A stretch of 64,000 nucleotides of DNA, from NCBI RefSeq assembly GCF_027596085.1, contig NC_072470.1, positions 3,771,688 to 3,835,687 on the forward strand, written 5' to 3'. This DNA comes from Anoplopoma fimbria. Taxonomy: Eukaryota; Chordata; Actinopteri; Perciformes; Anoplopomatidae. The translations under genes were made by a program, and so were the position numbers. The first letter of the stretch is position 1. Every line of letters begins with the position of its first letter. Positions 12,371-26,066 of this stretch are shown piece after piece. Below the pieces are notes generated by a model. That model saw only the letters and a list, made by a program, of their open reading frames with translations, was not told the origin of the DNA and ran no database searches.

Positions 12371-14246
12371 GTCCATAAATTATGTCAGAGAGGAATACGC
12401 TGAAACGGCTTGCAGGACGGGATTTCCAGCAGCATGCATCAAACCATGTGTGATGCATGCTTGGAGAAGAGAGAAATAAATAGTTCAAGGCTTTTATTTT
12501 ATGGTGAGCTCATCTTCAAGTCAGCTACAACTGGGAGGTTCTTCTATGAGATTAAAAATGTGTCAACAAGTGAAATCAGTTCATGCAAAGGGTGTTAAAA
12601 ACCAAGTGCACAAAATGCCCTTCTACAAAAAAGCAAAATATAACACCAGTGGAGTGAGCAAAGAGGATTTTTCTTAACTAGCATAAAAGTAAATCCTCTA
12701 TTGGGGATTAAAAGTGAAACAAAATACCTGATAAAAGCAGGAAACTTCAGAGATTCAAGATCCTAAATCCTGATCTGCTCCTTTCGGGCATTTGAGAAAG
12801 TTGTGAAATTTGTTTTAGTTTGAAGTTAGCAGAACAAAAAGCAGAAACATGTCTCACAAATCTGAGGTCAGTCTGAGTTCTCTAATATTTTCACTAAAAG
12901 CTCCGGTTGTCTTCAGGGTCCTCAAAAAGTTTGAAGCTGAAATAAAAAGCTCAAAGTTTCTGCTGGTATTTGGTTTAAACCCTTCTAAACTCTCATTCGC
13001 TTCCTCCACCTTTTTATTCTCAGAATAGAGTTCACACAGTTGCACCGCCCACACTATTAGATTGCCAAGTGATCTCAGGAAAAATGTAGAACAGCTGAGA
13101 ATACCTCAGCAATGACTGGCGAACACCGACGCTGGAAGCAAAGTACAAAAATATGACTTTACTATCACCACTTTAAATACTTTGTGTGTAACTTTAGGTA
13201 GTAGTGGGTGGTGGTAATAGTGTCCAAGTACTCCGTGGCCTTTTTGCCCTCCTGGCGCAACACCTGAGCAAGGCAGCCAGCCCACGGGTGACGCTGTGGG
13301 AGGAGCCCAGCTGCTCCTCAGACCTCCCCCTCCGCGTAGGAAGAGAAAAACCAAGGAGCTGCACTCGTATATGAATACCGCCGGCCTTTGGCCAGGTGGT
13401 TGGTGTTGGTGGTGGGGTCTCGCCTTTATTGATTTTCGTTACTTTTCTGACAAACATCCTCCTCTCTGTTTGGCCACGGAGGGCAGCGAGAGGAGCGAGC
13501 AGCGTGGGGGGTTCGGAGTTTGAGAGCGAGACGAGAATCCGACAGCGCTGCCTGGCCTGGGAAACCTTTGCCTCTCCTTTCATTCCTCTCTCCGTCTCTC
13601 TGCGCTCCCACAGGAGAGCTAACACATTATTATGCATTTTGCTTTATTTTACTGCATCGATTTAAAGTAATTTGAAGGTTCTGCAGGGACTGGTACCTGG
13701 GTTTCTCTCTCATAGCTCGGTGTGTGCTCGTGTGTTAACACAGCAGGGCCTCTGCTATTTATCCCAGAGGGAAATTTAAGTGTCAGTAAGGAGGTGGGAC
13801 ACAATAAATACAGGTTATATCTGTGAAATAAGATGCAGGCTGTTAAAGTGTTATTTACTTCCCTGTTTTTTTTGTTGTATTTGCTCATTTTCTGAGGTGC
13901 TTTTCAACTGTTCACTTAGGTTCACTGAGGGTTTGTTAGGTAGAGAGGACATTGTGACTTTATTTCATCCTGCAATATTCCCTATATCATACATTGCTCT
14001 TTCATATCAGCCCGGGAGCCGCCACTTGAGGAAAACCCACCAAGGTGTCCCTTCGCTCACGGTTCCAGCCCTTCAACCTGTCAGACACACTTTTATGACG
14101 GCAAATCCCTCTTTTCATTTTCCTCTCCTTCGGCACAAATATATTTTCCTTTTTTTTTCTCCCCTCTCTTTTATCAAGGGCAAACCTGAACTCCGTGGAA
14201 AACACACACACACACACATCCAGGGCAGGGAGATCTCCAGGGCCTG

Positions 14247-14312
14247 TCATTTTACATTTACATTTTAGCCATTTAGCTGACGCTCTTACCCAGAGTGACT
14301 TGCAAAGAGTGC
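14247..14312 (+). mobile_element. short teleost dispersed repeat fragment
   Basis: ACATTTTAGCCATTTAGCTG then ACGCTCTTACCCAGAGTGAC then TTGCAA resembles the very common fish motif with CATTTAGCAGACGCTCTTAT and CCAGAGCGACTTACA. About 65 bp, + orientation. Family name not assigned. Confidence 0.55.
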
Positions 14313-15006
14313 GACGGCAGACTGAACCTGAATGTTCAGATGGAGGTGGAAAACGTGCACGCTGAGGAGAAAAGGTCATGTTTTTATGTATTCGTTATGA
14401 TTGAGGGAGTCGTGAAGGATGCATGATTTCGGACAACCCACGCTTTGTTTATGCAACACAACATCTCTCCTGACATTTAGCCCCCTATCCTAACTCCTAT
14501 TTGAATCTTTCATGAAGCCGTTTTGAATAAGAACCCAGCTCTTTTACACTCCGGAGAAAAAAAAAAGATAGCAGCAAGTATTCTGAGACTCTCCACCTGG
14601 CTGTCTGAATTATTCAAAGGCGCAGGAAGTGAAGCCCACCCCTGCTCTCACAGGTTTTAAAGGCCAAAATTGCTTCATCATGCCCAAGTGAAGGTATGCA
14701 TACATTATTCAGTTAAACCTGAGAAAATCAGACATCTCCCTTGGTATTTGTGCCAGCACAAAAAAAAATGCTCTTGAGTTTCTGAGTAGTGGACATTTTC
14801 TTCCTCCACCCCCCCTGCTACATCCATTTATTGATGGAGCATTTTTTTCCAAATACTACCTTAAAATTAAAAAGGCTTGAAACGATCAATTTTCCACATT
14901 TCTTCTTCAAAGCTAAAGCTCAGGCAATCATCCGCAGCTTGTCTCCTTTCTATAACCTGTAACCTGGCTTCATGGCAAACATTTATATGGCCCCTCTCCA
15001 TATCTA

Positions 15007-15007
<1 letters not shown>

Positions 15008-15083
<76 letters not shown>
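15008..15083. repeat. (CA)38 microsatellite
   Basis: Perfect CA dinucleotide tract of 76 bp. Confidence 0.95.
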
Positions 15084-15090
<7 letters not shown>

Positions 15091-15319
15091 CACAACTAAA
15101 AGTCAACAGTCTGTGCTCGGTCCTGGATGCTTCCCTCTAATTGTTTCTCTCTTCTATCGACCGCCTTATTCAGCCACTGTTCCCCATAATGAGAGATAAG
15201 TCGCTTCACACCGTCAAGCACCTTTCTCATTTGTCTTGCACGCTAACACACATGCACTCTTATATATCTGTGTACCAACACACACATCCTCCCCCACTCT
15301 CTGACACATAAGACACATC

Positions 15320-15322
<3 letters not shown>

Positions 15323-15383
<61 letters not shown>
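15323..15383. repeat. (AC)30 microsatellite
   Basis: Perfect AC tract of about 61 bp, 240 bp after the previous one. Confidence 0.95.
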
Positions 15384-15384
<1 letters not shown>

Positions 15385-15639
15385 TGGGCCTAGGGCCTAC
15401 TGTATGGCACTCTTATCTTCAACACACAGACTTAGCATTATGCCATCAACAAGCTAGTGTCTCCCAGACGCCACCGTCGCACTGATCTCCTCTCAGGTTG
15501 GACTTCTTCTCCTCTTTTCTAAATTGGCGTTAATTTAGCATCGCTAATCTAATAGGACGGAGCCTTTTTGAAATACATCACAAAATTCGTTCAATGTCAG
15601 AGGTCCTTTTCCACGCTGGCAATATTGTCTCTTTTCTCC

Positions 15640-15800
15640 TTTTTTAATTCGCTGTTCATGTATGCTATGAATATCCCCACGCCGTGCATAATGTAATTAA
15701 GTATGGCCAATGCAGAGTGGGCAGCCGTCCCAGAGCCAGTCAGTTCACTAACTCACAATATGAAACCTTATGAACTGCCACTGCTCTGCGTTCCCGTCAT
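15640..15800. promoter_or_regulatory. candidate conserved enhancer block
   Basis: Contains TTTTTAATTCGCTG, GCATAATGTAATTAAG and CCAATGCAG in a unique stretch flanked by microsatellite-rich sequence at 15.0-15.4 kb. Motif texture only. Confidence 0.3.
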
Positions 15801-18667
15801 TCAGCTCTTGTGGCAGTAAAAAGCTGTGTTGCTGCAGTTGTGTTGCAATAACATGCATCTTATATTTTTGTTTAGACATTTCAGATAAATCTCAGTAGTC
15901 TTGTATCACTTTTAAGCAGCTACCTTTTTGGTGCATGTTCAAAAAGTGCTGTCTGACAAAGGAAATGTTGTTATGAAATCTTGCTTAAAGCCAGCACAAA
16001 GTTCATTGTGAAACTGTCAAGGTGCAGTTTGCTAACGGAGAGTCCAGACGTCTGATGAAACGTCTCGTCTTGCTCAACAACTCGAGAATGAGTAAGAGTG
16101 TCAGAGGACAAAGCTAAAGTTCACTTACTGTCCGTCTAGGGAGAAGGGAAGTTGGGACATTTTCAACCGTGTGCAGGGTCAAAACGAAATAGAAATCTGG
16201 TAGTTTACTGCTAAGTGTTACCCATAAAGTCCTGTTGTGTATTTCAGTTATGAAGATGTGTAGTGTGAGAGCATTTCCCATCATCGTTTGTGAAGAACTT
16301 TTCAGCTTTGTGGCCGGCTGTTGGATGCTGTTCCATATAAATGGTTGTCTAACTGAGAAAGCAGAGAGTGTCACAGTGAAACAACTCAAGGAATCCCGAA
16401 AGGAAACAGCTGCATGGACAGGCAACAGTGTGTGCGTGTGTGTGTGTGTGTGTTGTATGCAGGCCTGCATGCATGTATCTGCCAGCATGTGTTTTCCCAG
16501 AGTTTTACAAAGCTCCTGTGTGATTATGTCTTCTTGTATTTCGGGACCAAATGTTCTCACAAGATTTGAAAAAAAAAACAGATTCCTCCATATGTGTAGC
16601 TTCAGCAGTGAGCAGGTGTGGGGTTAAACTGACATTAGGGATTGTTTGGAGGGAATAAATGATTTTAAAGAACATCCTCACAGGTGTAGTGACAGGAAAC
16701 ATGTGTATGTCTGTGTTTGGCGTGGCAAAGACAGTCGTTTCCAATCTTGTCAGCTGTTGTTCTGTCGTTCCAAACGGGGCTCAGGGGAGATTTGGGGGTG
16801 AGGAGTTGAGGGGGTGTGGGGGAAAGCATGGCCGAATGTAATTTCTTGCCATCCTGACAGCGCGGCGGAATAAAGTGGCGCTCTCTTCCCGGGTGATTGG
16901 AGGGAATTGCTTCTCGCGGTGACAAATGATTAGCTGTTATCTCAGACAGGATTTGAGTCCCACAAGCCAGACAGCAAGTCAGCCGATGGCCGGCCGACCG
17001 CGCTGACTCAGGTAACTCCACGGGAGGATACAAGGGCGTATTCATGGGAAATTAAGTCGCCAGCCGCGGTTAGCCACCTCCTCCTTCCTCCTCCTCCTCC
17101 TCCTCCATCGTCCCCCTATGAGGCCCCCACCAGGACAAAGCCTAATCCGCTCTGTCGGGGGCAGATTACGACTTTGTTTAATTGGAGATGGGCTTCGCTG
17201 ACAATCGGGCCTGTTGTCGCCCAGTGGTGCAGGTGTTTTGTTGGTGTATTTTCATCATGATGATGCATCCACCAGTAAATATAGCTTTTTGAATCGTTAC
17301 AGCCTCTGAAAAGACACTTTCAGTCAGCAATTATAGAGTGAAAACCAACAAATATCGGGGCTTACTAGCACAGAATGGAACTTTTATTTAGTCAACCCCA
17401 TGAAACTACAAGTGTCCATTTAAAATCTATAGAAATGTTAAGTCTCCACATATTTATGTGCAGCTTACTGCAGCACCTCACACTAAATAAAAGGATCAGG
17501 TAAAAGCCTGCTATGTCCTAAACCTCAGGACCTAATGACAGCCTCAAGCATGCAAAGCCACTGTAAAACAGTTCAATTTATCTTAGGAGAAGAGAGGAGT
17601 GCACGCTGAGATGAACTGGAAACCTGTCTTGTTCCTTTATAGCGAGCCCTAATGAAGAGGGTTGATTCCTGTGTATCACACACGGATTTTGACACATTAA
17701 TCCCTGGGTAGACTTCAAGCCTTTGTCCGTCTAATGGCTCTTTGGCACCTTGGATTCCTGTTGGAAGCCAATTTGTGGTACTGACACCGAGGCGGGTGAG
17801 GCGGGTGAGGCAGCTCAGCAGCGGCGGCCACATTTGGAGAGAAAAGTCAAGGTGTTAAAGCCTGATTGGTTCCACTCGGCGGTGCAACGGACGGCTGGTT
17901 GTCACCCCACGAACACATGCTTCTCAAATGGGAAAATGTGTAGACGTTGGCCCCTTTGGCACCTTAACTCGCCCTGTACAGATAAGAGAATTTGAGAGTT
18001 ATAGTCACATTAGAGGGAGGCTTGAAGGGTGGGAGAAAAAATGTCAGAGCTGAAATATCCCTCTGTCGCAAGAGTAAATAAGTTCTCCCCATGTCGGCGA
18101 AACCCCCATGGGATCAATTAGCTGCCCATTACCATAGATACAGAGTTCCTTACGCAACAGCTTGCTTCGAAACTTGAGTGGAGGGAGGGAGAAAAACGAG
18201 AAAGGGGGGAGAATGTTTAAGGATCTCGTCAAACTTCACCTCTGGCTTGAACAAGCGTTGCGGGAGGCTCAGGCATGTCGTCCGGGTCACGAAAACAACA
18301 TGAAAACGTCTCTGTCAGACGCTCTGTTTTCATTACCTGAAACAACAAACAGCGGAGAGAAAAAAGGAGGCGAGGAAGGAAAGAGTGAGTGCTCCCCTGG
18401 GGCGCCATTTACTTCCTGTGCAGATGAGGAGATAGGTGAAAAAAAGGCCTACTTCGCTCCTGAGATTGGGTTTAAGATCCTCTCTCTTCTGTCCTTTCTC
18501 TCTTCATCTCTTATGTGACTCTGCTACATTATGGTCCACAAACTGCTAGGGTTATGTCTTCTGCATTGGAGCACAATTGCCAACTCTCCTTGGGTTAAAG
18601 GTCCATTCCACCACGACACAGCCAGGCTAGTAGTCCCACTCCCTCTGGGATCACCAGGGCTAAAAAT

Positions 18668-18706
18668 GTCTGCAGCAAAGGCGCTTTGGATAGAAATGTC
18701 CACCAA
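18668..18706 (-). mobile_element. diverged reverse-orientation fragment of the same repeat motif
   Basis: AAGGCGCTTTGGATAGAAAT and GTCCACCAACTGGC resemble the reverse complement form (GCTTTGGATAAAAGCGTC then TGCTAAATGAC) seen widely in fish genomes. Confidence 0.4.
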
Positions 18707-20669
18707 CTGGCTCATGCTATGTTAAGTACACTTGAGGGAATTGTCCCACAATAACAAGCAGCCAAGCAGAGGTTCTGCATGAATCCTTCTCCTCTGCTAC
18801 CACAGCGAAGAGGGCATTGTTTGGCAGCCCCGCCCTCGCTGGCCTGAGGTTGCTGATATTTTAACTAAGGTGATGATAGCCTCGCTTGTTTTCCTCCGAG
18901 GGGCGGTGCCCCCGTCCGTCTGCTGCCCCTCTCCCTCCGTGGGAGCTCGACTTTTTCAACTTCTTCCCTGTGATTTATGACCTCTCCATCAGACACATCC
19001 CATGGGTCCTCCCCCGGTGCAGACACAGCCCTCCTGACTAAAATGGATTAGGTGCAGTTATCCGCAAATGGATCCCCGACTACCTCTGTCCTGTTAACTC
19101 ACTGGCTTAGACGTCGCCTGGTTTGATTGCAAAGGTGGAGTGGGCCTCTGATCTATGGCGTCTTCGTTTGCCCCGCCGTAATTACCTGTTTTGAATGAGT
19201 TAATAGCCATAGGAAACCTGCTAGCCGGGGATAAAGGGACGGTATCTGGCGTTCAAAGCGATGAGAGGGTTTTAACTGCACTGGGATGTGTGTGTGTGTG
19301 TGGGAGGGGGGATACTTTTCCTTTATGCGCTCTCGAAAGGGAAAGAAAAAAAAGTTTCCTTATCAGGTATGTACTTAAAAGGATCCCACTGCTGGAAGCG
19401 CACTGTCTTAGGGGGGAAAGCGTAGAGAAAGATGAAAGGCTTTTGTTAAAAGTGACGCTTGGCCCAGGTTTCCTGTGCCGAGCCTCGACTCCCCTGTCCC
19501 TCCCCGCCTGAGTGCTCGGCTCTCTTCCTCCCACTTTTGCCTTCTCCGCTTTGCGTTGCTGTCTTTGAGGAGGGGGGGCGGGGGGAAGTAAACCCCTCTT
19601 GCCGCCTGCCGGTGTTAGATTAAATACCGAGATGGCGACAGGAAGAAGGCAGGGAGGAAAAACAAAAAAAAAACAGTGCCTGCCTGCTTAGCTGGCTGGC
19701 TCTCTGGGCCGGGGTGAGGGATGTTGGAGGAGAGTTATCAGGTTGGCGACGGAAACTGCCAGTTAGTCAGCAAGACTCCCAATCTGGTGTAGTCCAAACA
19801 TGCCGCCCCGGGTTTTCGATGACACGGTAATCTGTCCCAGGGAGTTCAGGGTTGATCTAAAAGAGAACTCATCTTTTTTCTCCCCTTATCACACCGACAT
19901 AGCAAACCCCGAGGTGCCTAAGGCCGCTAACACAATAACAAGAGAATAAAATGATCTTCTTGAGGGAGGCTGTATTGAGTGCATTTTTCATGGCTGAACT
20001 ATGTCCTGGTGGGCTTTAATTCATCGGTACACACAGAGTTAACAGCGTTATTGGACATCTTGCAGAACACATTTCCTTTCGTTTACACTGTGCAAATCGT
20101 TCGCCCTTTACACGGGGAAAATAGCAGCGATATGACTTCCGGGAGCTGTGAAAATTGGAGACCTGTAAAGCCGTTTGGGGGCTTGTTGAGCCGCAGAGAC
20201 GAGGTTTCTAAGGGATGTGAAGGAAGTATCAAGAAACAATGAGTGTAAGACTTTATGTCTTGGCTTAGCTCCCCTATCTCTCTCTTTTTTTTCGTCTCTC
20301 TCTCTCTCTCTCCGCCCTGCCTGCCTGACTAATCAGGACAGCTAAGAGAAATGGTAATAGCATGCATGCAGTGACAGAGCCCTGGCAGGTTTGTAAGCAC
20401 TCCACCAGGGAGAGAGAAAAACAAGCAGGCAGCGCTATGCATCCTAGAAATGAGACTCAATAAGCACAATAATGTGTTTAACTTGTAAACTAGTGTGGGT
20501 GACAGATTACGGGCGGTCCAGCAGCGTGGCGAGGCGCCGACGTCTCCGCCGTTCACCTTTTGCCTCTACATCTGTCCTGCTAATGGGCTCCACTTCCACT
20601 TCTCTGCCAGCACGATACAAAAAACCCGGCTCCTAAAATCCTCGGGCGAAGCTCTCATTCCTCCCCTCA

Positions 20670-20800
20670 TTCTATTTCCCAATTAGACGAGAGGGCATGA
20701 TTAGTTTATTAGCAGTAGCAAAAGCTCCGGCGAATGTGTTTGCGGATTCTTAGCCGTTAATGAGCAAATTCAAACCCTATTGAACGGACGCGGGTGGGAG
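20670..20800. promoter_or_regulatory. candidate conserved enhancer block
   Basis: Contains CCCAATTAGACGAG, GATTAGTTTATTAGC and CCGTTAATGAGCAAATTC. Unique sequence, motif texture only. Confidence 0.25.
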
Positions 20801-22523
20801 GGGGAGGTTATTCGCGTGCGCTCGGCTAATAATAGCGTCCCAAAGACAAAAGATAGAGGAAATAGCATTATAGCAGGGGGGCAGAACAATGGAAGCCTAC
20901 CGGCGCTCTTAATGGCATGCTCTTTCATTTTTTAAATTGTTTCCCTTTTGGAATTATGTATGCTCGCCATCCTCTCCTTCAGGGTTTGGCAAAGCGTGTA
21001 CACACATACTCTTCTTCCACAGCCAGCCCTGCTAACACCGGGGAATAGAGGCAGGTCTTGAAGCACAGGAGACAGTAGTTCCACCTGTGGGAAATGAACT
21101 CCAGCGCAACCCCCTCTTTGTTTTCCCTCCGCCTTGGCAGGCTTAACCACCTCCTTTACAAGCCAGGTAAATTGTTCATTAGGGCTGAGGTAAAAGGGGG
21201 TGGGAGGTGTAGCGGAGAGGGATTTTTTTTTTTTTTTCTTCTTTTTCCTCACACGGAGGCTGAGAAGTGCGAAGAACAAACAAGTCAGAGCATTTGTTCA
21301 ACGGTGTAATCTACACATCAATTATCCCGCCGAGCTAATTAGCACCTCGGCGTACCCCGGGTACCTGAGCACTCACACATGCTCCACTCTTTCAAGCCAC
21401 TGATCAAAAAAAAAAAAAAAAAAGGGAGAGGATTGACAGAAACACGGGGAGGCAGAACCCAGGGGTGGGGGGGGAAGCCTTAGATCAAAATTTCCTTTTT
21501 ACTTACAGTATATGGAGACTACAGAGTGTGTGCATGTGCTGGTGTTGCAGCCGTTCACGTCATGCCAATGGAGCTACTCAATTATGTAAGCTACAATATA
21601 CCTGCACACATGTGACTGAGGATAAGCCATGTTAGAAGATAGTAAAACATTCACATTTTCGTCTATAAGTAGCCTTTTCTTTCCCTTTTCTTTCTTAATT
21701 TTCTTGTTAATCAACTCACCAAACTACATTCAGTAATGCAAGCAAATTATTAGATTCATTATGTCTCAATAAATGGCTCAAAAGGTTTCATGTTAGCCCT
21801 TTTCACTCGCTCTTTATTCCATCGCTGTGGTTGCTTGTTATTTTTGTGAACCAGGGATTATTATTAATGGAGCAAGATACCTGAAACCTAATTAAAAATG
21901 AAAAAGGTTTAATATTTCTCGATTCAATATCTTCAAAAAGCTATTTTGTTAGATATAACAGCTGCTACAACTCGGACCCTTTATTATTACCTTTATTTGT
22001 AGTCAGTTAGGGAGTTTAAGCCAATTATCTTATAATTCAACACGTCTAAAATGTAAACTATACAGTTAGGAGGGGATGTAAGTTGTTATTTCTGTTGATA
22101 AATGGACACATTAAAGGTTGCACCTGCACACATGGAGGTGGTTGCTGTTTTGAACCTTCCAGTTTAGCTCTGTTATTGAGGTGTAGCACAGAATGTGAAG
22201 GAGCCCTAGGTATCCACATCCCCCCCCCTCAACTCCCACCTTGTAATTAAAAGTGTAGTTTTCGCCCTCCTGCGGCTAGATAAGAAAGACAGGTACAACA
22301 TGAAAAAAGCAAAAAAACACAACTGGCGAGAGGGAGGAGAGGAAACAAAAAGCCTCGGTCTGCTCCTGTTTACTCCCACCCACGTCATGTATAAGTCATG
22401 GGCTCTGGGGCCTCCGACTGCAGCGCTGCCTGTTTGTGCCGTTTACCGAGATCGAGGGAGAGGTTAAGTTGTGTCATCTCGCTGCTGTCTTACACCTGGC
22501 GTACCTTGCCGCTAGCGCTGTAT

Positions 22524-22525
<2 letters not shown>

Positions 22526-22594
<69 letters not shown>
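22526..22594. repeat. (AC)n microsatellite
   Basis: Perfect AC tract of about 69 bp, the first member of the 22.5-27.0 kb cluster. Confidence 0.95.
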
Positions 22595-22595
<1 letters not shown>

Positions 22596-22969
22596 GCAGA
22601 TGTGGTAAATAGGAAGGTTTGCCGAATCCGTAAAATACATCATACAGCAAACAGTCAACATATTGTAAAATAAATACTTACCTGACTTCCAGGAGATGGT
22701 TTCGTACGCTCAGGTCGTTGCCGTGACAATAAGCTATGCCCCCCCCCCCCCCATATCAATCCAGACTCCCCCCTTCCCCCTCCCCTCTGGCTGGCTGGTA
22801 GCTAATTGGGAAGTTGGTAACAGTGTCAGAGAGAGTCGCCTTTCTCCAGAGGGCGACTTAATGTTAATGGTTTTACCCCCAAGAAAAGGGGGTTATAATT
22901 AAATTGACAAAGCCCAAATTATTTACTCACAGGAGACTCTCCTCTCTGCAAGGGCCCAGGCCACCTCTC

Positions 22970-22971
<2 letters not shown>

Positions 22972-23033
<62 letters not shown>
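22972..23033. repeat. (GT)31 microsatellite
   Basis: Perfect GT tract of 62 bp, opposite in phase to the tract at 22526. Confidence 0.95.
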
Positions 23034-23034
<1 letters not shown>

Positions 23035-23084
23035 ATTTACTGATTGGAGAGCCCAGTTTGCCGGTTGCCTGCTGGGGATGATGG

Positions 23085-23110
23085 ACACACACACACACAC
23101 ACACACACAC
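23085..23110. repeat. (AC)13 microsatellite
   Basis: Perfect AC tract only about 50 bp from the preceding GT tract; the two are complementary. Confidence 0.95.
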
Positions 23111-23173
23111 CCCATTTCCTGGTGCTTGTTTGATACCTGGTGGGGATGCTATTCAGGTGACAAAGGTCTGCTC

Positions 23174-23280
<107 letters not shown>

Positions 23281-23493
23281 GGTGGGGGTAACAGATGTGA
23301 TTTTACACTCTCATTACCATGTGAATGAGACCCTGGGCCCCCAGATTGGCTCAGACCAGAGAGGAGGAAGAAGAGGACTCGTCTCCCCCTCCTCACCCTC
23401 CTGTGGCCCCTCACCTGGACCCCCCATCATCTCCCCCCAGTTCATCCTGTCTGATCTCCTTAGTCCATCTGAGGTCCCTGTTTGACTCCCCCT

Positions 23494-23494
<1 letters not shown>

Positions 23495-23526
<32 letters not shown>
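23495..23526. repeat. (AC)16 microsatellite
   Basis: Perfect AC tract of 32 bp. Confidence 0.95.
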
Positions 23527-23528
<2 letters not shown>

Positions 23529-24339
23529 ATCGACCTTTAAACAGCTGGTGACTGGCAGAGTTTTATGACAGCGAGAGGTCTCAGTCTCTCCTGTTTTTTC
23601 TTGTCATTGTCAGTCTCCGTTCAGGACGTTTTACGACGTATGTGGACAAAAACAGAAGAAACACAAGTGGTCATCTTCTTATCTCACAGAAACACAATAA
23701 CAGACATTTCATTAGGGGTGTTTCCAAAGTCACACAAACTCTGCGCCGTTGCTTTTGAGGGCCGGTGAGAAGCGGTTGTTTTAGCGCTCAGGTGCTGTTT
23801 TTCTGAGATAAACGTGGCCATGGCCCCGTCGCTGTGTGGACAGGAATGCAAAAACAACCTTGGCCAGATCAAACCGGTTGTTTTCGCTGCTATCTGGCGG
23901 CCTGCTCCACAGTTTTGGTGTCTGAGGAAAAAGGTGAAAGAGTCTGGGATAAATGCCGGCAACAGCTGCAAGGTGAAAAAAAGAAAAGAACCAGGCTTTG
24001 ATGTTGTGTCATATTTGGGACATTTGTTTTTAATTGGGTTGCTCAAGAGGGAGTTAAACCCCAAACCCTTGGCAGTGTTGATGCCTTGCTCAACTCACAG
24101 ATCAAATGAGGATACTTTTTAATTCATGTGCTCAGTGCCTCTAAATGAAGTCTTCCAGCCTGGATTCCCTTGATTTTTGCAATATTAAAAGATGAACTTC
24201 AAGCAGTGATTAATTCTTTTCTTCCAAAATAGATGCATAGCATTTGAGAGGAGAAGCCTTCATTTGTTTCCTTTCACCGTCTGGATCTCATTCTCTCTCT
24301 CCTCCTGGTTTGGAAATCAGCATCAAAAGCTTCTGTTAG

Positions 24340-24630
24340 CCGGTAATTACAGCTCAGGTTCTGCTTAACTGTTATTAACAAAAAAGTACAGTAATCTGGC
24401 CTGGCAGTGCAATATGTTACCGTAGCTTTCTAATTAATCTTACAGGGAGCGTAATAAATTTACAATATCAGATTGGCGCAATACTGTATATAGATTTATT
24501 AAAGCTTTTAATCAGTTCTGGCAAAATTAATTTTGCAATGATTGCTTACATTTGAATTTGCATATACTTAGAGCAAGTAATTTATTTTTATAGATTCTTT
24601 TTTATTAAAACGAGGCTCGTGGGGGCCGTC
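24340..24630. promoter_or_regulatory. strong candidate enhancer with 16-bp palindrome and octamer
   Basis: This is the most enhancer-like block of the upstream intron: 290 bp with no simple repeat. It holds GGTAATTACAG, CTAATTAATCTTAC and TTTATTAAAGCTTTTAATC. A perfect palindrome GCAAAATTAATTTTGC sits at 24521-24536. An octamer ATTTGCAT (POU-type) follows at 24556-24563. It stands directly beside the microsatellite-dense zone, which makes its integrity stand out. Confidence 0.4.
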
Positions 24631-24987
24631 AGGGATGAAGAATTGCTGGATTTTGCTTCATCTGTGCTGCGACGGAGAGAGTTTCCTCGTAGGTGTCACA
24701 CCACCTGTTCTGGGAGCATGTGACCTGTAGCTGCCATTTCACCTTCCTACCTTTCCTGACATGTTCAAGTGCTCTGAAGCAACAGGAAGGTTTAGTCAGA
24801 TGTAAAAAAAAAAAATCAAATTGTTTTTAGTCAAATAAGATCTTCCCGTTCGTCACTTTCCTCCTCGTCTCGCTGTTTTCCTCTCTTGTAAATACTCACA
24901 ATGACACAAGCGTACAGAGAAACGCACACTGAGGTACACAGGAACACAGACGTACACTCCCACACACTCACACACACTACACACACA

Positions 24988-24990
<3 letters not shown>

Positions 24991-25063
<73 letters not shown>
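24991..25063. repeat. (AC)n microsatellite
   Basis: Perfect tract of 73 bp preceded by an imperfect CA-rich stretch from about 24959. Confidence 0.95.
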
Positions 25064-25065
<2 letters not shown>

Positions 25066-25190
25066 AGCGGTGTAGCACTTTCAGAGCAGATAAGAGTGAT
25101 TCATAAACAGATGAACCCAAAGCAGATGTGTTATCATGGTGGCGCTGCGCACAAAGTACTGCAAGGCCACACCGGCTCTCATGGGGCCTT

Positions 25191-25193
<3 letters not shown>

Positions 25194-25279
<86 letters not shown>
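25194..25279. repeat. (AC)43 microsatellite
   Basis: Perfect AC tract of 86 bp. Confidence 0.95.
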
Positions 25280-25281
<2 letters not shown>

Positions 25282-25791
25282 AGCCAGGTTCCAACATTAA
25301 ACAGTCAGACCTGATAAGGCTGGGACTATCAATTTGACGCCTCTTCCTCGGTCCACCTCAACATTCAACCTGATACGAGGCCATGTCAGCAGATTCCACC
25401 ACCTGAGTGTGTGTCAGTGTGTTTGTTAAGTGTGTGTGTGTGTGTGCGTGTGTGTGTGTGTGTTTTACATGTGTGAAAGCGTGTGCTCCTATTTATAATA
25501 ATGTTCCGCATGCCTGTTCGTCATGTGTGTTTGTGCGTCTATTTATATGAATATATGTTGCTGCTGCGTCCTACATGTAGGTGTGTGTATGTATGTTTGT
25601 GTGTGTTTGTGTGTGTGTGCGTGTGTGTGTAGGCCGGGGCGTGGACTTATGGCATTGAGCCACGGTGTCCCTTAGAGACTGGGCAGGAGGAGGAGGAGGA
25701 TAGGAGGAGGAGTGGAAACAAGAGAGAAAGAGGGAGAGACTCTGGGCCGTAGAGAAAGAGGAACGATTTAGATAACAGTCTCTGCTTTTGG

Positions 25792-25900
<109 letters not shown>

Positions 25901-26066
25901 CGCTATCGGAAACACATTATTATTGAAGAGAGCTGACCACAGGAGAACCCTGGCTCTTATATTTTTCTCCCTCCCCAGGGAAGAATTCATGAATTAAATC
26001 TTTCTATTAAAGGTAACCCTTCTCTCCTCCCACAAGAATACCAACCAGAGGAGAGGAAGTCTTCAT

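Noticed and set aside
13194..13637. 147-codon minus-strand open frame
   Set aside because: No domain or homology; composition is that of GC-richer intron sequence and a plus-strand frame of equal quality overlaps it.
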